From assembly GCF_009905375.1 (NCBI RefSeq), contig NW_027420594.1, positions 1-64,000 of the forward strand: 64,000 bases of DNA, in the 5' to 3' direction. Below, piece after piece: positions 20,371 through 31,309 of this stretch. Every line of letters starts with the position of its first letter. Positions within the stretch are counted from its first letter, which is position 1. This DNA comes from Apium graveolens (Eukaryota > Streptophyta > Magnoliopsida > Apiales > Apiaceae). A program made the position numbers and the translations under genes. The notes beneath the pieces were generated by a model. That model ran no database searches. It was not told the DNA's origin and was given only the letters and a program-made list of their open reading frames with translations.

Positions 20371-21377
20371 GCGTTTACACCACTTAATGCGCTGATTTCC
20401 AAAATTTTCCACTAAATGAAAGGCACCCCAGTTTTCTTCCGACCAGCTAAAATTAAGATGGCCAACCACAAGAAGAATTTCGATATGTATTGTTACTACC
20501 AACAACATAATGAGCAAAATAGTGATAAATGTTTTCACTTGAAGAAGCTGATTGAAAAAATGATCAAGGCTGAAGAACTCAATGAATTTCTAAGAGACCC
20601 GAGGGATGAGTTGAGCCGAATGAGACAAGGAACACAGAGCCCAAAATGAGATATCAGGGAGAGGTGAAGACAAATTCAGGAAGCAATAACCTTTGAGTTG
20701 ACAGTGAAAATTTGAAGAAAAGGTACGCTCGTTAAGTTTATAATTTATACCAGTTCAGCCCTTCTAGATAGACTATGTCGCTCTCCTTCAATAAAGAGGA
20801 CTACAAGGATGTCATATAACCTTATGGAGATCCGCTGATAATCCACCATGTCATCGGGGAAATAATATATGGAAAGTGTTAGTAGAGGAAGGGAGTTCGT
20901 CTAATATCTTATTTTATCGGACGTATAGCAAAATCAACCTAGCTGGACTACAGGTGGAGCCATGTCATTAGGTACCTCTTGAGGCCTTTGACGTACTGCA
21001 TATACCATGTGAATGTACGATTACTTTACATATTAGTACCAATAAAATATCATATAGGTAAAATTCTACATTGTAAAATAAGTAAAATTCTACATCGTAA
21101 TATTTTAAAAATACCCTACAACGCACTCCTAGGACAACCATTCTTTTTGGCCTTCCAAGCTATTGGGTCAATCCCCAATCTCAAGATGTAGTACCCAACT
21201 GAGAAGGGAGTCGGGGAAATGAGAGAAGGCCAGGGGACAACAAGAATCATCATGCTTAAAAATCTCGACAAAGATCAAGATTATGAAGAGAATGACACGG
21301 GTGGTGAAAGCAAGCATTCGGAGGCCAAACCCAATGAAAATAAGCAATTGTTAAACATTGAACTAGAAAAACTCTAG
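20371..21377 (+). pseudogene. Ty3/gypsy gag C-terminus and protease remnant (U2)
   Basis: Same block as 607-1609 and more diverged. The gag tail 'MYCYYQQHNEQNSDKCFHLKKLIEKMIKAEELNEFLRD' keeps the ECFxLK cysteine that the other copies have lost, closer to the family pattern, which supports U2 as an early branch. The protease region reads 'VLVEEGSSSNILF', with the catalytic Asp changed to Glu. Stops and indels are present. Confidence 0.72.
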
Positions 21378-21467
21378 GCTGACCTATCTTGCACAATTGT
21401 GGAGCCCACCACCGAAGGGGAGTAAGTTAAAGTATATGTTAGATGTTCCACTAATGATTCTCCAATA

Positions 21468-21692
21468 TTGCTTGGCAAGCATAATTGTATGGAAGTTCCT
21501 CAAACTCCTAACTCTCAGACCACCACTATATTGACATTTCAAGATATTTTCGTGGTTTATCAATTCAATTTCTTCAACCCCCGGGATGTGACATACGAGT
21601 GTTCAATTATCAGCACAAGTATTAGGACTAAAGAACACAGTAGACTTAATATAATTGACTACTTGTCCAGACAAACGCTCACACCTCTATAA
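21468..21692 (+). other. Unrecognised 74-codon open stretch (U2)
   Basis: Open here and in U4 at 46710-46934; broken by TAG in U1 and U3. 'MLGKHNCMEVPQTPNSQ...' then 'FQDIFVVYQFNFFNPRD'. No family recognised. It lies directly after gypsy protease-like sequence and may be a gypsy continuation. Confidence 0.3.
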
Positions 21693-21722
21693 AATACACT
21701 TCATATTCCTTGCGTCTACACA

Positions 21723-22560
21723 CGTTGCTTGAAAAAGAAAAAATAATCATCACCAAATAACACATGGGAGTTACTTGGAGCTCCTCTAGAAACCTTAACT
21801 CCATGAAGCATACATGTTTCTTCTAACTTTCTAATGCTAGATTTAAACCTTCCGCGCATAGAATATACAAGTAGGGAGAGATTGGATCTCCATGTCGAAG
21901 TCACCGTTGTGGATGCACATCAACAAAAATTCCACTATTGTGTACAAAACTATACGAGAATTTTAGAACACATATCATAATCCTAGAAATCTACGCTCAG
22001 TGCAAACCAAATTTATGCAATATTTGTTTAATAAATCTTTATTTCAACCTATCTTATACCTTAAAAATATCAATTTTTAAACCAACCACGTCCTTTTTTC
22101 CCTATGACTTCAAATGCAATCATTTCATTATAAGTTAATAGCCTCCCTTCATTAAAAGCACTTTGTTTGTTAAACATTATCGAGTTTAAACATCATTTAA
22201 ACTTATTCTCCAGCACCTTAGATAATATACGCATCAGAACATTATCAAGAGAGATAGGTTGAATATCTAAATAAGATGTATAAGAGTAAGATTTAGTTCC
22301 CTTGGCCCATGTTCTCATGTTCTGTATCAAAGAAAGTCCCACAAAATTGAACAACATATCTTCTAACAATATTCCAATAAGTTTGAAAAATTGCGGCTTC
22401 AACCCATGTGGACCCGGTGACTTATCTTGATGCATGACAAAGTCTATAATTTTTGGATCTCAACCTCCAATATATTTCTTGCCATCTACAAACCCATGTT
22501 CTATGTTAAATGCAATAAAAATAGATATTTCTTCCATTAATTGTCATTTGCCAAATATTT
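21723..22560 (-). pseudogene. L1-type LINE RT fragment (U2)
   Basis: Minus strand, same landmarks as the U1 copy: 'MHQDKSPGPHGLKPQFFK', 'RPISL'-like segment reading 'QPISLDNVLMRILSK', and catalytic box 'FGDD'. Because FGDD is present in all four copies, the change predates the tandem duplication. Confidence 0.77.
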
Positions 22561-23340
22561 TCTAACACTTAAAAAACTTTTAAGCATTCAGTACTTTTTT
22601 ACAGGTTTAGTATTTTTACTTCTTATGTAATTTGTTTGTCTTATATATTTTATAATTCTTTCTATCTCTATTGTTATATACTTTAATTTTTATGTTCTAT
22701 ATTTTTATTACTTGTATAATGTTCTGTATTTTTAATAAATTAAATTTCTTTAAATATATGATTTAATTTTGTTTAACATCATTTTTGGGTTCTATATATT
22801 ATTTTTTGTTCTCTAATTGTGTTTTTTGCAACTTATTTATATTTTGTAATGAAATTAAAAATGTTAAGTGTATGTTTAATATTACATATCACTATTGAAA
22901 TTTAATGTGTAAGGTAAATTTCTTGGAGTTTGAATTTTCAATATTTTTTAATACTTTAAATAACTTTTAAACATTTTATATTTTTTCACATTTTCTATAT
23001 TTTGATATGTGTTGTAATTCTTTGAAATATGTACTTCCTTTCGTTTTTCTATTTATTATATGCTCTATTTTTCATGTTCTATATTTTATACATTGTATTT
23101 TATGTAATGTATTTGAAATAAAGTAAAATATAAAAAAATATATGATTTAAGTTTGTAAGCATTCATTTTAGGGTTTATATATTATTTTATGTTGTATAGT
23201 TGTTTTTTGTGTAAAATATTTATATATGTGTTCAATATAATTTTAATACAATTATTAAAGTTTAATGTGTTAGGTAAAATTTTAAATCTATGGAATGCAC
23301 AATAAGAACAAAACAGAATATAAATAGAGAATGAATTAAA
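22561..23340. other. Very AT-rich spacer (U2)
   Basis: Homologue of 2801-3590, with substitutions and short indels. No gene seen. Confidence 0.6.
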
Positions 23341-23780
23341 GAAAGAAATGATGAGTTAGAGAACAAACCTTCATGATTGTGGGTGAGTTACTAGGTTACC
23401 ATTAAAATTGGGTTATGGTTAAACCTTCATCAATCATCTAGATGAAGGTTCATAGAACCCAATAACTTTTATTAATAACCACTTGTTATTTTGAATAAAT
23501 TAATAACCACATGTTAATAACAAATTTTAGAGGAAGGTTCATACAAACTAGTAACATTTAATATTAACCACACGCTATGAACTAATTGTACTTTTTTGTT
23601 TTTTTTCTTAAGGAACTCATTTCTCTATTTTTTATCTTTTTATTGTTTTTTAAATTTTGAAAAATTATTCCTTTATAAGCATGATGAAAACATATCTAAA
23701 ATAAAATTCTTGGTGAGCTGCTTTTGGGAAGTACATCTCCTGCAAGTGACAAATCCTATTGTGAACATGGGTTCATCCTC
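23341..23780. repeat. Left part of R-A, truncated (U2)
   Basis: Matches 3570-4110. An internal loss of about 125 bp at 23705 ('ctaaaataaaattcttgg') precedes the large deletion. At 'catcctctagaaatatg' the sequence leaves R-A and enters the copia-gag leader. Both parents carry 'ctct', so the joint has microhomology. Confidence 0.65.
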
Positions 23781-24123
23781 TAGAAATATGTTGTAAATTT
23801 TTAAAAAATAATAATAAAAAAGGAGACCAAAATCTAAATTCAAAGTGTAGTCCAGTCCAGAAACCTACCTCAATTTTTGTCCAACCCCACAACCTACCCC
23901 ATATGGGTCTAAATTGAGCTATTTCATGAATATTCAAAAATGGATAACAAAGACAAAACTTCAAAAAAATTCATGTCAGAAGAAATTGATGTATTAGTAT
24001 ATAACTAATAGAAGCTTTCAAGGATAGTTGCACATCCTCTGAGAGAGCCTTAATCAACTTTTATCCATTAATATAAAAATTGTTCTTCATTATTCAGTAC
24101 CTAATTCGATATAATAATCATTA
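23781..24123 (+). other. Copia gag leader (U2)
   Basis: Same leader as 16177-16466 and 61263-61607, with 'ccaaccccacaacctaccccatatgggtctaaattgagc' and 'atcattaatggaag' before the gag ATG. Probably the untranslated region of a second copia element in plus orientation. No LTR is recognisable. Confidence 0.45.
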
Positions 24124-25408
24124 ATGGAAGATAAAAAAAACTCAAGAAAATCTTCCACCACCACTAGCAACAAACCAAATCAACCATAATATGAACATAT
24201 ATGAATCCATCAAATTTCTAATCTTGAAGATTAATGAATATCCTTTCTTGAAAGTCAAGATGGCCATATGTTTGGAGGCAACAAATCCTGAATACTTAAA
24301 CATGATGTATGATGGACCTCATAGGCCCATGAAACTAGTTGTTGTTATTCTTGACGAAGAAAAAAATTTGGTTAAAAAGGATAAAAAGGATTACTATCGT
24401 GGTGATCTTTAATCTATTATGAAAAATATAAAACTTGGACATCTTTTGCATAACAGTCTAGACAGTATGATATCCAATGGGGTGATTGGATGCAAAAAAG
24501 CCAAGGAAATTTGAGACACTTTAGAGGTTAAGTGTCAAGGCACAACTGCTATCAAGAAGAATGGAAGGACAATACTCACTCACGAGTATGATCATTTTGA
24601 CTCAAAAGTTGATGAGTCTTTGACTGAAATCTATGATATATTTCGGAAATTGTTGAATGATTTATCACTTGTTGATAAAAAGTATGATCCAAAAGATTCG
24701 AACTTGAAGTTTCTTGTTGTACTCCCTGAAAAGTGGGACTTGAAAGTTATATCAATAAGGGATAACTATGTTCTTGAAGATACATCTCTAGATGAGATAT
24801 ATATAGAATGTTGAAAACTCGTGAACTGAAGATCGAGCAGGAAAACAAGTGAAAAGGGCGAAGGACAAGACATGCTACTCCCACGTTTAAAGAAAATCCA
24901 AGTGAGAAATCTGTAAGAAAGAACCATTTCGAAATGAAAGGCCATGATTGCAAAGTCTGATACCGAGTCATCAAATACTGATGATGACTCAAACTCTAAT
25001 AATTATTCAGACACTAAAAGGGATCATGATAATGATGAAAATATCCTACAGATGGCTGCTCTCTTAGTTAAAAGCTTTATAAATCTGGGCTATAAGGATT
25101 TCAAGAAAGAAAAGAGTTTTTCAGAAAAGGCTATAGTTCCTCAGACTCTGATAATAGGAATTAGAGAAAAATTATGGGAAGAAGTCAAGGACTGGGAAAA
25201 TTACGAAGTCAAAGATCAAGTTTTGTAATGAAGATGGAGTTGGAGACTTTGCAGCATATTATAGAAAACTAAAAGATAAGAAGAAGCAAGCCTTGATCAT
25301 CAGGAATAAGAATTGGGATGATATATTAGAATATGTACAAAATATGTTATCAAGGAAATTGCTGATAGTAAACTTGATGCTACCGAGATGAAGGAACCTC
25401 AAACTACT
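24124..25408 (+). pseudogene. Ty1/copia gag remnant (U2)
   Basis: Longest copia gag piece. An A8 run at about 24131 breaks the start. From 24191, 'MNIYESIKFLILKINEYPFLKVKM' and 'NPEYLNMMYDGPHRPMKL' match the SIRE-type gag N-terminus. Next comes the UBN2-type core 'LLHNSLDSMISNGVIGCKKAKEI.DTLEVKCQGTTAIKKN.RTILTHEYDHFDSKVDESLTEIYD' with in-frame stops, then 'LNDLSLVDKKYD..DSNLKFLVVLPEKWDLK'. The zinc knuckle near 25215-25260 reads 'KFCNEDGVGDFAAYYRKLK', with most Cys/His residues lost. It ends at the CACTA terminus. Confidence 0.8.
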
Positions 25409-26273
25409 CACTACTAAAAATAGTAGATACAACATTGATGCTTAAACATCGGCATGTAATGCACCCGATATTAAAAGTCTGTTTGACATCCATTTATAAA
25501 TAAGCGATGTTGAATAGAAATGCTGATATCGATTTCCCATACTAGCCGTTTTCTATGATCAAAAATGAAAAAGGCCAAATATATGCTTCGAACTTTGACA
25601 TCGGCTGATTTTTTTAACCCTTTTAATGGCTACTTTTAAAAAAATAAAAAATGACTTATCCTTTTTACCCTCAGTTTCAGTACACTTTCCCCCTTTAATT
25701 TTAACAAATTATTTCCCCTTTTTATTCCCCCTTTTCCAAAATATCTCTCACCTATTTCCCCTCTTTCTCTCTGCTAGCCTCATCTTTCTCACCGTCTCTT
25801 TCTCGTCTTTCTCACCTTTCATCTCTCTTTCATCACTCATATCTCTCTCATCTCTCCCCTCTTTCTCTCATATCTTAAAAATCTCAGTCATGTCTCATCT
25901 TTTTCTCTCCTTTCTCATAAACCTTAATTTAATCCCCGATTCAAATTCAAACTTTGGAGCTTCAAATTGAGCTTCAACCTAGTAAGATATACTTAAGTAG
26001 AATTTTTGGAGCTTGAAATGAGCTTTGGAACTTTAAGGTTTTGGAGCTTGGAGCTTTTCTGGAGGTATATACTCATTTTTATATATTTTCTTTTTATGCA
26101 TGTATATAAGAAATGTTATGCTTATTTTTTTGGGGGTTTTGGAGAAACTCGGAATATAAGTAAACTTCGTGTGTTATTACGTTAATACATAGTACTTTCG
26201 AGTGGGTTGTCATGTATACACTAAAAATAAAAATCACACCTCACAATAGACCCACTTATAGTATATACTTTTG
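25409..26273 (+). mobile_element. CACTA transposon 5' end, truncated (U2)
   Basis: 'CACTACTAAAAATAGTAG' at 25409 has the CACTA-superfamily terminal sequence, preceded by 'act' that could be half of a 3-bp target duplication. Subterminal motifs 'acatcgg' and its inverse 'cgatgt' recur (25448, 25505, 25598). A CT-rich stretch ('ctctctcatctctc') follows. No transposase is seen. The opposite end is not present: sequence passes into R-B by about 26274. The right-hand limit is uncertain because the R-B left edge is defined only by the U4 deletion joint. Confidence 0.6.
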
Positions 26274-26412
26274 CATTTATGTTAAATGTTTGCATAAGAA
26301 AAGTTAAAAAATTACAAAGAAAGCTTACACGCCTAGATTGCTGAAGAGGAGAAAGAGAAGGGACTTGGAGCATTGATAAAGAGGACAAAGATAACGAACT
26401 TCAGAATTTTCA

Positions 26413-26869
26413 TCATTTTTTGTGGAACTTGTTGCAAATAACAAGAAAAAAATAATTCATGTCCAAATGTCTCCTAAGTAAGGTCACACATAAATATAAA
26501 ATAAATTTAACAAGATAATTAAACAAATATGAACATAAATATAAATAATATGTGGGCTTCCTATCTATAATTTTTTGTTTTTTTAATGTATCATGCATAT
26601 TATTTATGAGGAACAAAAAATATAATATAAATATAACTGAATTTGTTTTTCTTACCTTGACATATAATGTTGAAAAGGATAATTCTTGAAATGGAGGTCA
26701 TGTAAAAACAAATACAAGTGACATTTCATGTCAACCTACATACATATGTACAAGAAAAATAGGATACTTATTCTAGTGTTTTAATATTTATATATAATTT
26801 GTGGAAAAAACGCATAAGAAAGGAAATTGAAGAAATTCAAATTATTACCTTAACCTTGGTAAACAACAT
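26413..26869 (-). CDS. Candidate small three-exon gene in R-B (hypothetical)
   Basis: Minus strand: exon 1 26849-26869 (ATG...AAG then gtaata), exon 2 26656-26735 (acceptor gtatgtag, donor AAG-gtaaga), exon 3 26413-26473 (acceptor ttacttag, stop TGA). The three pieces splice in phase to 53 codons: 'MLFTKVKVDMKCHLYLFLHD...' ending '...VICNKFHKK'. Splice sites match plant consensus. R-B copies in U3 and U4 keep the same frame, while U1 has a stop. Other frames of exon 3 are also open, and the first ATG is arbitrary, since the frame continues upstream ('FGGYHEL'-like in the other R-B copies). It may be a relic of a larger gene. Confidence 0.3.
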
Positions 26870-27240
26870 CAATTCTTGATAACCACCAAATGTTGTTAAC
26901 CAAAATACTTTTTCATAGAAAATACAAATAACACCAATTTATTATTTTAGAGCGATGTACTAGTTGCTTATATTAGGGTTTTACCTACCTTTTTTATATC
27001 CTCTATTTTGTAGGGCCCAATTATGTATCACTGATTTTAATGGGCCTCATATAGTTTAAATTGTTTTTTGTTATAGTATCCTATTCATATTACAAATTTC
27101 GAATTTTTTTACTTTTTATAAAAATATGATCTAACAAAGTGTGCTCAGTATTATATAAATTAATTGGATGTACATTTACAAGCCTATAGGTATACAAGTA
27201 TTAATCTAATTTATTTTATATTATGAATAAAATGAGATTC
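26736..27240. repeat. 505-bp tandem duplication, copy 1
   Basis: From 'ctacatacatatgtacaag' to 'aataaaatgagattc', repeated at once at 27241. No difference was found by eye between the two. Covers R-B intron, exon 1 and promoter. Confidence 0.9.
26935..27048 (-). promoter_or_regulatory. Telo-box and site II motifs in R-B (U2)
   Basis: Minus strand AAACCCTAA at 26973-26981 and GGGCC motifs at about 27012-27018 and 27041-27046, upstream of the candidate exon 1. A second identical set lies at about 27440-27553 because of the 505-bp duplication. Confidence 0.48.
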
Positions 27241-27745
27241 CTACATACATATGTACAAGAAAAATAGGATACTTATTCTAGTGTTTTAATATTTATATAT
27301 AATTTGTGGAAAAAACGCATAAGAAAGGAAATTGAAGAAATTCAAATTATTACCTTAACCTTGGTAAACAACATCAATTCTTGATAACCACCAAATGTTG
27401 TTAACCAAAATACTTTTTCATAGAAAATACAAATAACACCAATTTATTATTTTAGAGCGATGTACTAGTTGCTTATATTAGGGTTTTACCTACCTTTTTT
27501 ATATCCTCTATTTTGTAGGGCCCAATTATGTATCACTGATTTTAATGGGCCTCATATAGTTTAAATTGTTTTTTGTTATAGTATCCTATTCATATTACAA
27601 ATTTCGAATTTTTTTACTTTTTATAAAAATATGATCTAACAAAGTGTGCTCAGTATTATATAAATTAATTGGATGTACATTTACAAGCCTATAGGTATAC
27701 AAGTATTAATCTAATTTATTTTATATTATGAATAAAATGAGATTC
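27241..27745. repeat. 505-bp tandem duplication, copy 2
   Basis: Exact second copy by eye. Its right edge continues as in other units ('gattctaaaaatcaagtgg'), so copy 2 holds the original right flank and copy 1 the original left flank. Confidence 0.9.
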
Positions 27746-28141
27746 TAAAAATCAAGTGGTAAGCATTATATACAAAATTTAACTTAAAAATGATATTTTC
27801 TCCAAAATTTTAAATTTTATTAAGTGAGATTATATATAAATTCCCCACTTACCTCAACTAACAATAATATAAGTACTACTACAATCCTAACTAATAATAA
27901 TAGAAGTACTATTACAATAGATTTAAGTCTAAAATACCTCTCACTATAACGCACAAATTTATTGTCACATAAAATTAATATTTACATAAAAACATTTAAT
28001 AAAATTAAATTTTTAGAGGTATAAGATAGGATACTAAATGTTTGACAAACAAGTTATATGTATGAGAAAAATAATACAATTTTTAAAAATATTTACTAAT
28101 TGCTTTGTTAATTTAACATAGAAATTAAAATGAATGATAAA

Positions 28142-28625
28142 ATGAATTTTTTGCACCAATTCGAGATCCTACAAAAATTCAGCTATGTCGGTCATCGTAA
28201 GGAAATGGGGAGATTGAAGCCACAACTATGATTTTTTTCGATGGAATCAAAAAGTGGTTGGGAGAAGCCAAAGATTTATGTGCCGAAAATTTATGATGGG
28301 TCTTTTGGACTTATCTAAAAATGCCAAGATCATCCACGAGCGAAACGCCTTTCAGATTAGCTTGTCGAACTCATGCTCTTCTCGTGGTTGAAATGGGTCT
28401 AGACACTTTCCCCACCGAAGTGTTTGATTTGGAAAGCAATAAAGTTGGCCTAAGAGCTAATGTAGACCTTCTTGAAGAAGAAAGTGAAGTAGTCCACCAG
28501 AAAAACCTAAAATACCAACTTCGGGGAGCCCATTATTATGATTGAGGTGTAAAAAAGCACAATTTCTTTTTCAGTTACCCAGTGGGAGGAAGTTAGCAAT
28601 GTTAATGCCCGTTAAACAAGGAAAA
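28142..28625 (+). pseudogene. Ty3/gypsy integrase fragment INT-a (U2)
   Basis: Begins 'MNFLHQFEILQKFSY' and passes through a shifted middle. From 28321 it is open for 74 codons: 'MPRSSTSETPFRLACRTHALLVVEMGLDTFPTEVFDLESNKVGLRANVDLLEEES...', ending 'RGAHYYD' and a TGA. Closer to the U3 copy than to U1. Confidence 0.75.
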
Positions 28626-29170
28626 CTTCATCCAAATACAAACCAATATTAGAATACAAACTACTAACCAATAAGAGCTACATGTTTAGTCTCTTTCTCT
28701 CTCATCCATGTGCATTATGTGTTCATGTATATATTTTCTGAATCATTTTTAATTTGATTTTTCCCATTAATCGTTAACTTAATATATAAAAATAATTTTA
28801 CCATATTTTTCTCCATCTCCCGCTCAATAATTTGCATAGCATATTTGCTATATTTTGAAGAGAAATCATTATTTAAGCTTACCTGAATCACTAAGCTGAA
28901 ATCAATACTATTTCAGGAACCGGTAGATTTTGGTGATTCTCGTAAGTATAATTAATGATTTATTGCCGAAATATATCAAATATGGTATTCATACTGATTA
29001 TTGGAGGATGTAAAAAGAGTTCACCGGTAACGGGAAAAATTCAATTAAAAATAGAGCGAATAAGGTGGAGTTGTGTGTTGGGTGGTGAAGTTTGTATTTT
29101 AATATAGTATATTTTGGATTAAGACTATATATATATATATATTAGTTTGTATTAGATTAAGACTATATAG
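28626..29170. other. Spacer after INT-a (U2)
   Basis: Homologue of 18301-18840. It includes a TA dinucleotide run at about 29127-29143 that is shorter or absent in U3. No gene seen. Confidence 0.4.
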
Positions 29171-30356
29171 ATATATATGTATATAAAGATGGAGGTTCAT
29201 AAAACCTATTAACTTTTAATAACAACCACGTGTTAGTAACTAATTCTAGAGGAAGTTTCATAAAACCTAGTAACTTCTAATAATAACCAGTGGTTTGGTT
29301 GTACTTTTTTTGTTCTTTTTCTTACAGAACTCTTACTCATATCTCTATTTTTATCCTTTTATTATATTTTAAATATCGCAAAACTTTTCTTTTACAAAGA
29401 TTAGGAACACATATTAAAATATATTTTATATTTTTAAAATGATTTACCGCCTTTACACTTTTTTACATAACAATACCTTTTTAAAGGACAATAGTATTTC
29501 TTAGCCAACATGAAGAAATAATGAAATTCAAATTATTACCTTAATCTTGTTAAATAACATCAATTCATGATAACCTCAAAATCTTGTTGGAGAACGAAAA
29601 TACTCTTTCATACCAAAATACTCTTTCATAGAAAATAAAAATAATGCCAAATTATTATTTTCTAACCATGTATAAGTTCATTTCTCATATTAGGGTTTTA
29701 CCTACCTTTTTTATATCCTATATTTTATAAGACCCAATTGTGTATGATGGGTTTTAATGTGCGGAATACACTTTAAATTGTTTCTCCATTTTAGTATCAA
29801 TTTCTTATTATAAATTTCGAATTCTTTTCCTTCTATAAAAATAAGATCTAACAAAGTGTGCTCCATGTATTATATAAATTAATTCGATGTATATTTACAA
29901 GCGAATAGGTAAAGAAGTTTTACTCTAATTTATTTTGTATTGTAAACAAAATGAGATTCTAAAAATCAAGTGGTAGCATTGTATAAAAATTTAACTTAAA
30001 AATGATATTTTCTTGAAAATTTTAATTTTTTTAGTGATATTATTTATAAAATTCCCACTAACCTCAACTACCACTAATATAAGTACTACTACAACCCTAA
30101 CTAACAATAATATAAGCACTACTACAATAGATTCAAGTCTAAAAAACCTCTCACTATAATGCACATATTTATTGTCATATACAAATTAATATTTATTTTA
30201 TAACAACATTTAATCAAATTAAATTTTTAGAGGTATAAGATACAATACAAAAATTTTGACAGACAAGTTATACATTTGAGAAAAATGATACAGCTTTTAA
30301 AAAACTTTACTAATTGCTTTATTTATTTAATCATTGGAATTAAAAGGAATGATAAA
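29171..30356. repeat. Module R-C (U2)
   Basis: Starts 'gatggaggttcataaaacctattaac' and parallels R-A and R-B order: r1 segment, exon-like block, promoter-like region, AT flank, integrase. The exon-1 homologue carries a stop in the frame open in R-A and R-B ('gattttgaggtt' on minus), and the site II element is degraded ('aatgtgcggaat') although the telo-box (about 29690) remains. An 18-bp tandem repeat 'ccaaaatactctttcata' lies near 29605-29640. The most decayed of the three modules. Confidence 0.6.
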
Positions 30357-30932
30357 ATGAATTTTTTGGACCAATTCGAGATCCAACAAAAATTCAGCTC
30401 TCTAGGTCATCCTCAAGGCAATGGGGTGAATGAAGAAACAAATAAGATTATTTTTGATGGAATCAAAGAGAGGTTGGGCGAAGCCAAAGATTTATCGGGT
30501 GAAGAATTGTGATGGGTCTTGTAGGCTTATCGGATAACCCCAAGACCATCCACGATCGAAATACTTTTTAGATTATCAACTTACCGAACCGAAGTGTTTA
30601 ATTTGTAAAGCAACGAAGTTGGCCTAATAGCCAATATAGACCTTCTTGAAGAAGAAAGCGAAGTAGCTCGCCATAGAAACCTCAAATACCAACTTCAGGA
30701 AACCCAGTATTATGATTAGTGTGTAAAGGAGCACACTTTCTTTGTCGATTACCTAGTGGTGAGGAAGTTAGCAATTTCAATGTCTGCTATGCAAGGAAAA
30801 CTTCAGGCAAATTGGAGAGACCCTTACTTTGTAGCAGAAGTCATAAGGCCGGGAACGTATAAGCTAAACATTTTGGAATGCGAACCTATTAAAAACACTT
30901 GGTACACTTCCAGATTCCGCAAATTTTTCTAG
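30357..30932 (+). pseudogene. Ty3/gypsy integrase C-terminal half INT-b (U2/U3 joint)
   Basis: A single frame runs 192 codons without indels, interrupted by only a few stops (TGA 30510, then TAG, TAA and TAG). It starts 'MNFLDQFEIQQKFSSLGHPQGNGVNEETNK', keeping the third catalytic Glu of the DDE triad. It then reads 'LWWVL.AYRITPRPSTIEILFRL', 'LLEEESEVARHRNLKYQLQETQYYD', and ends 'GKLQANWRDPYFVAEVIRPGTYKL...NTWYTSRFRKFF' and TAG. A two-base change ('aacatt') distinguishes it from U1 and U4. The catalytic core N-terminal half is absent. Confidence 0.8.
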
Positions 30933-31309
30933 TACACCTCTCTAAAGCCTTCCTGTTTATTTATTTTGGATTATTAAATTTAGTCATTTACTTTAGTAAT
31001 GCTATTTGAATCTCCTAATGGCGAAGCATGTAGGACATTATATGAATTTCCAATTTTAATGAAATTTATATGTTTTTCCCTTTTTATTCTCAATTTATGA
31101 TTATATCCCAAAGTCCATGAATGGTATATATATGAGGGGTAAGTACATTTGAAGGAAGATGGAGATTCTGGAGGGATATAGGGAGCCCCGAAGAGGTGAC
31201 CATAACCGGCTGTCAAGCCACTACGAATACTCCCGAAATGAATTAAATGGTTAATGATAAGAAGGAAACGGATTGAGGCTTGGAAAGGCGAAGAGTTAGA
31301 TAATTGACT

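Larger units (their letters stand above)
26274..28141. repeat. Module R-B with internal duplication (U2)
   Basis: Full R-B plus a private 505-bp direct duplication (26736-27240 = 27241-27745). Minus-strand splice signals are best preserved here. Variants 'gattgctgaag', 'attctagtg', 'gagcgatg' and 'gctcagtatt' are shared with U3, not with U1 or U4. Confidence 0.65.
19759..30696. repeat. Tandem composite unit U2
   Basis: Second copy and, in the left part, the most diverged: for example it has 'gtagttgaaatc' where U1, U3 and U4 have 'gtagcagaagtc'. A deletion joins the homologue of U1 position 4110 to the homologue of 16174 near 23780. It removes the glycine-rich exon, the RTE LINE and the copia element. 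U2 alone keeps the long copia gag remnant and the CACTA terminus, and it carries a private 505-bp tandem duplication in R-B. Confidence 0.9.

Noticed and set aside
25626..25970. 114-codon Leu/Ser/Phe-rich plus-strand frame in U2
   Set aside because: It comes from a CT-rich simple stretch in the CACTA fragment; not open in U3 and no domain.
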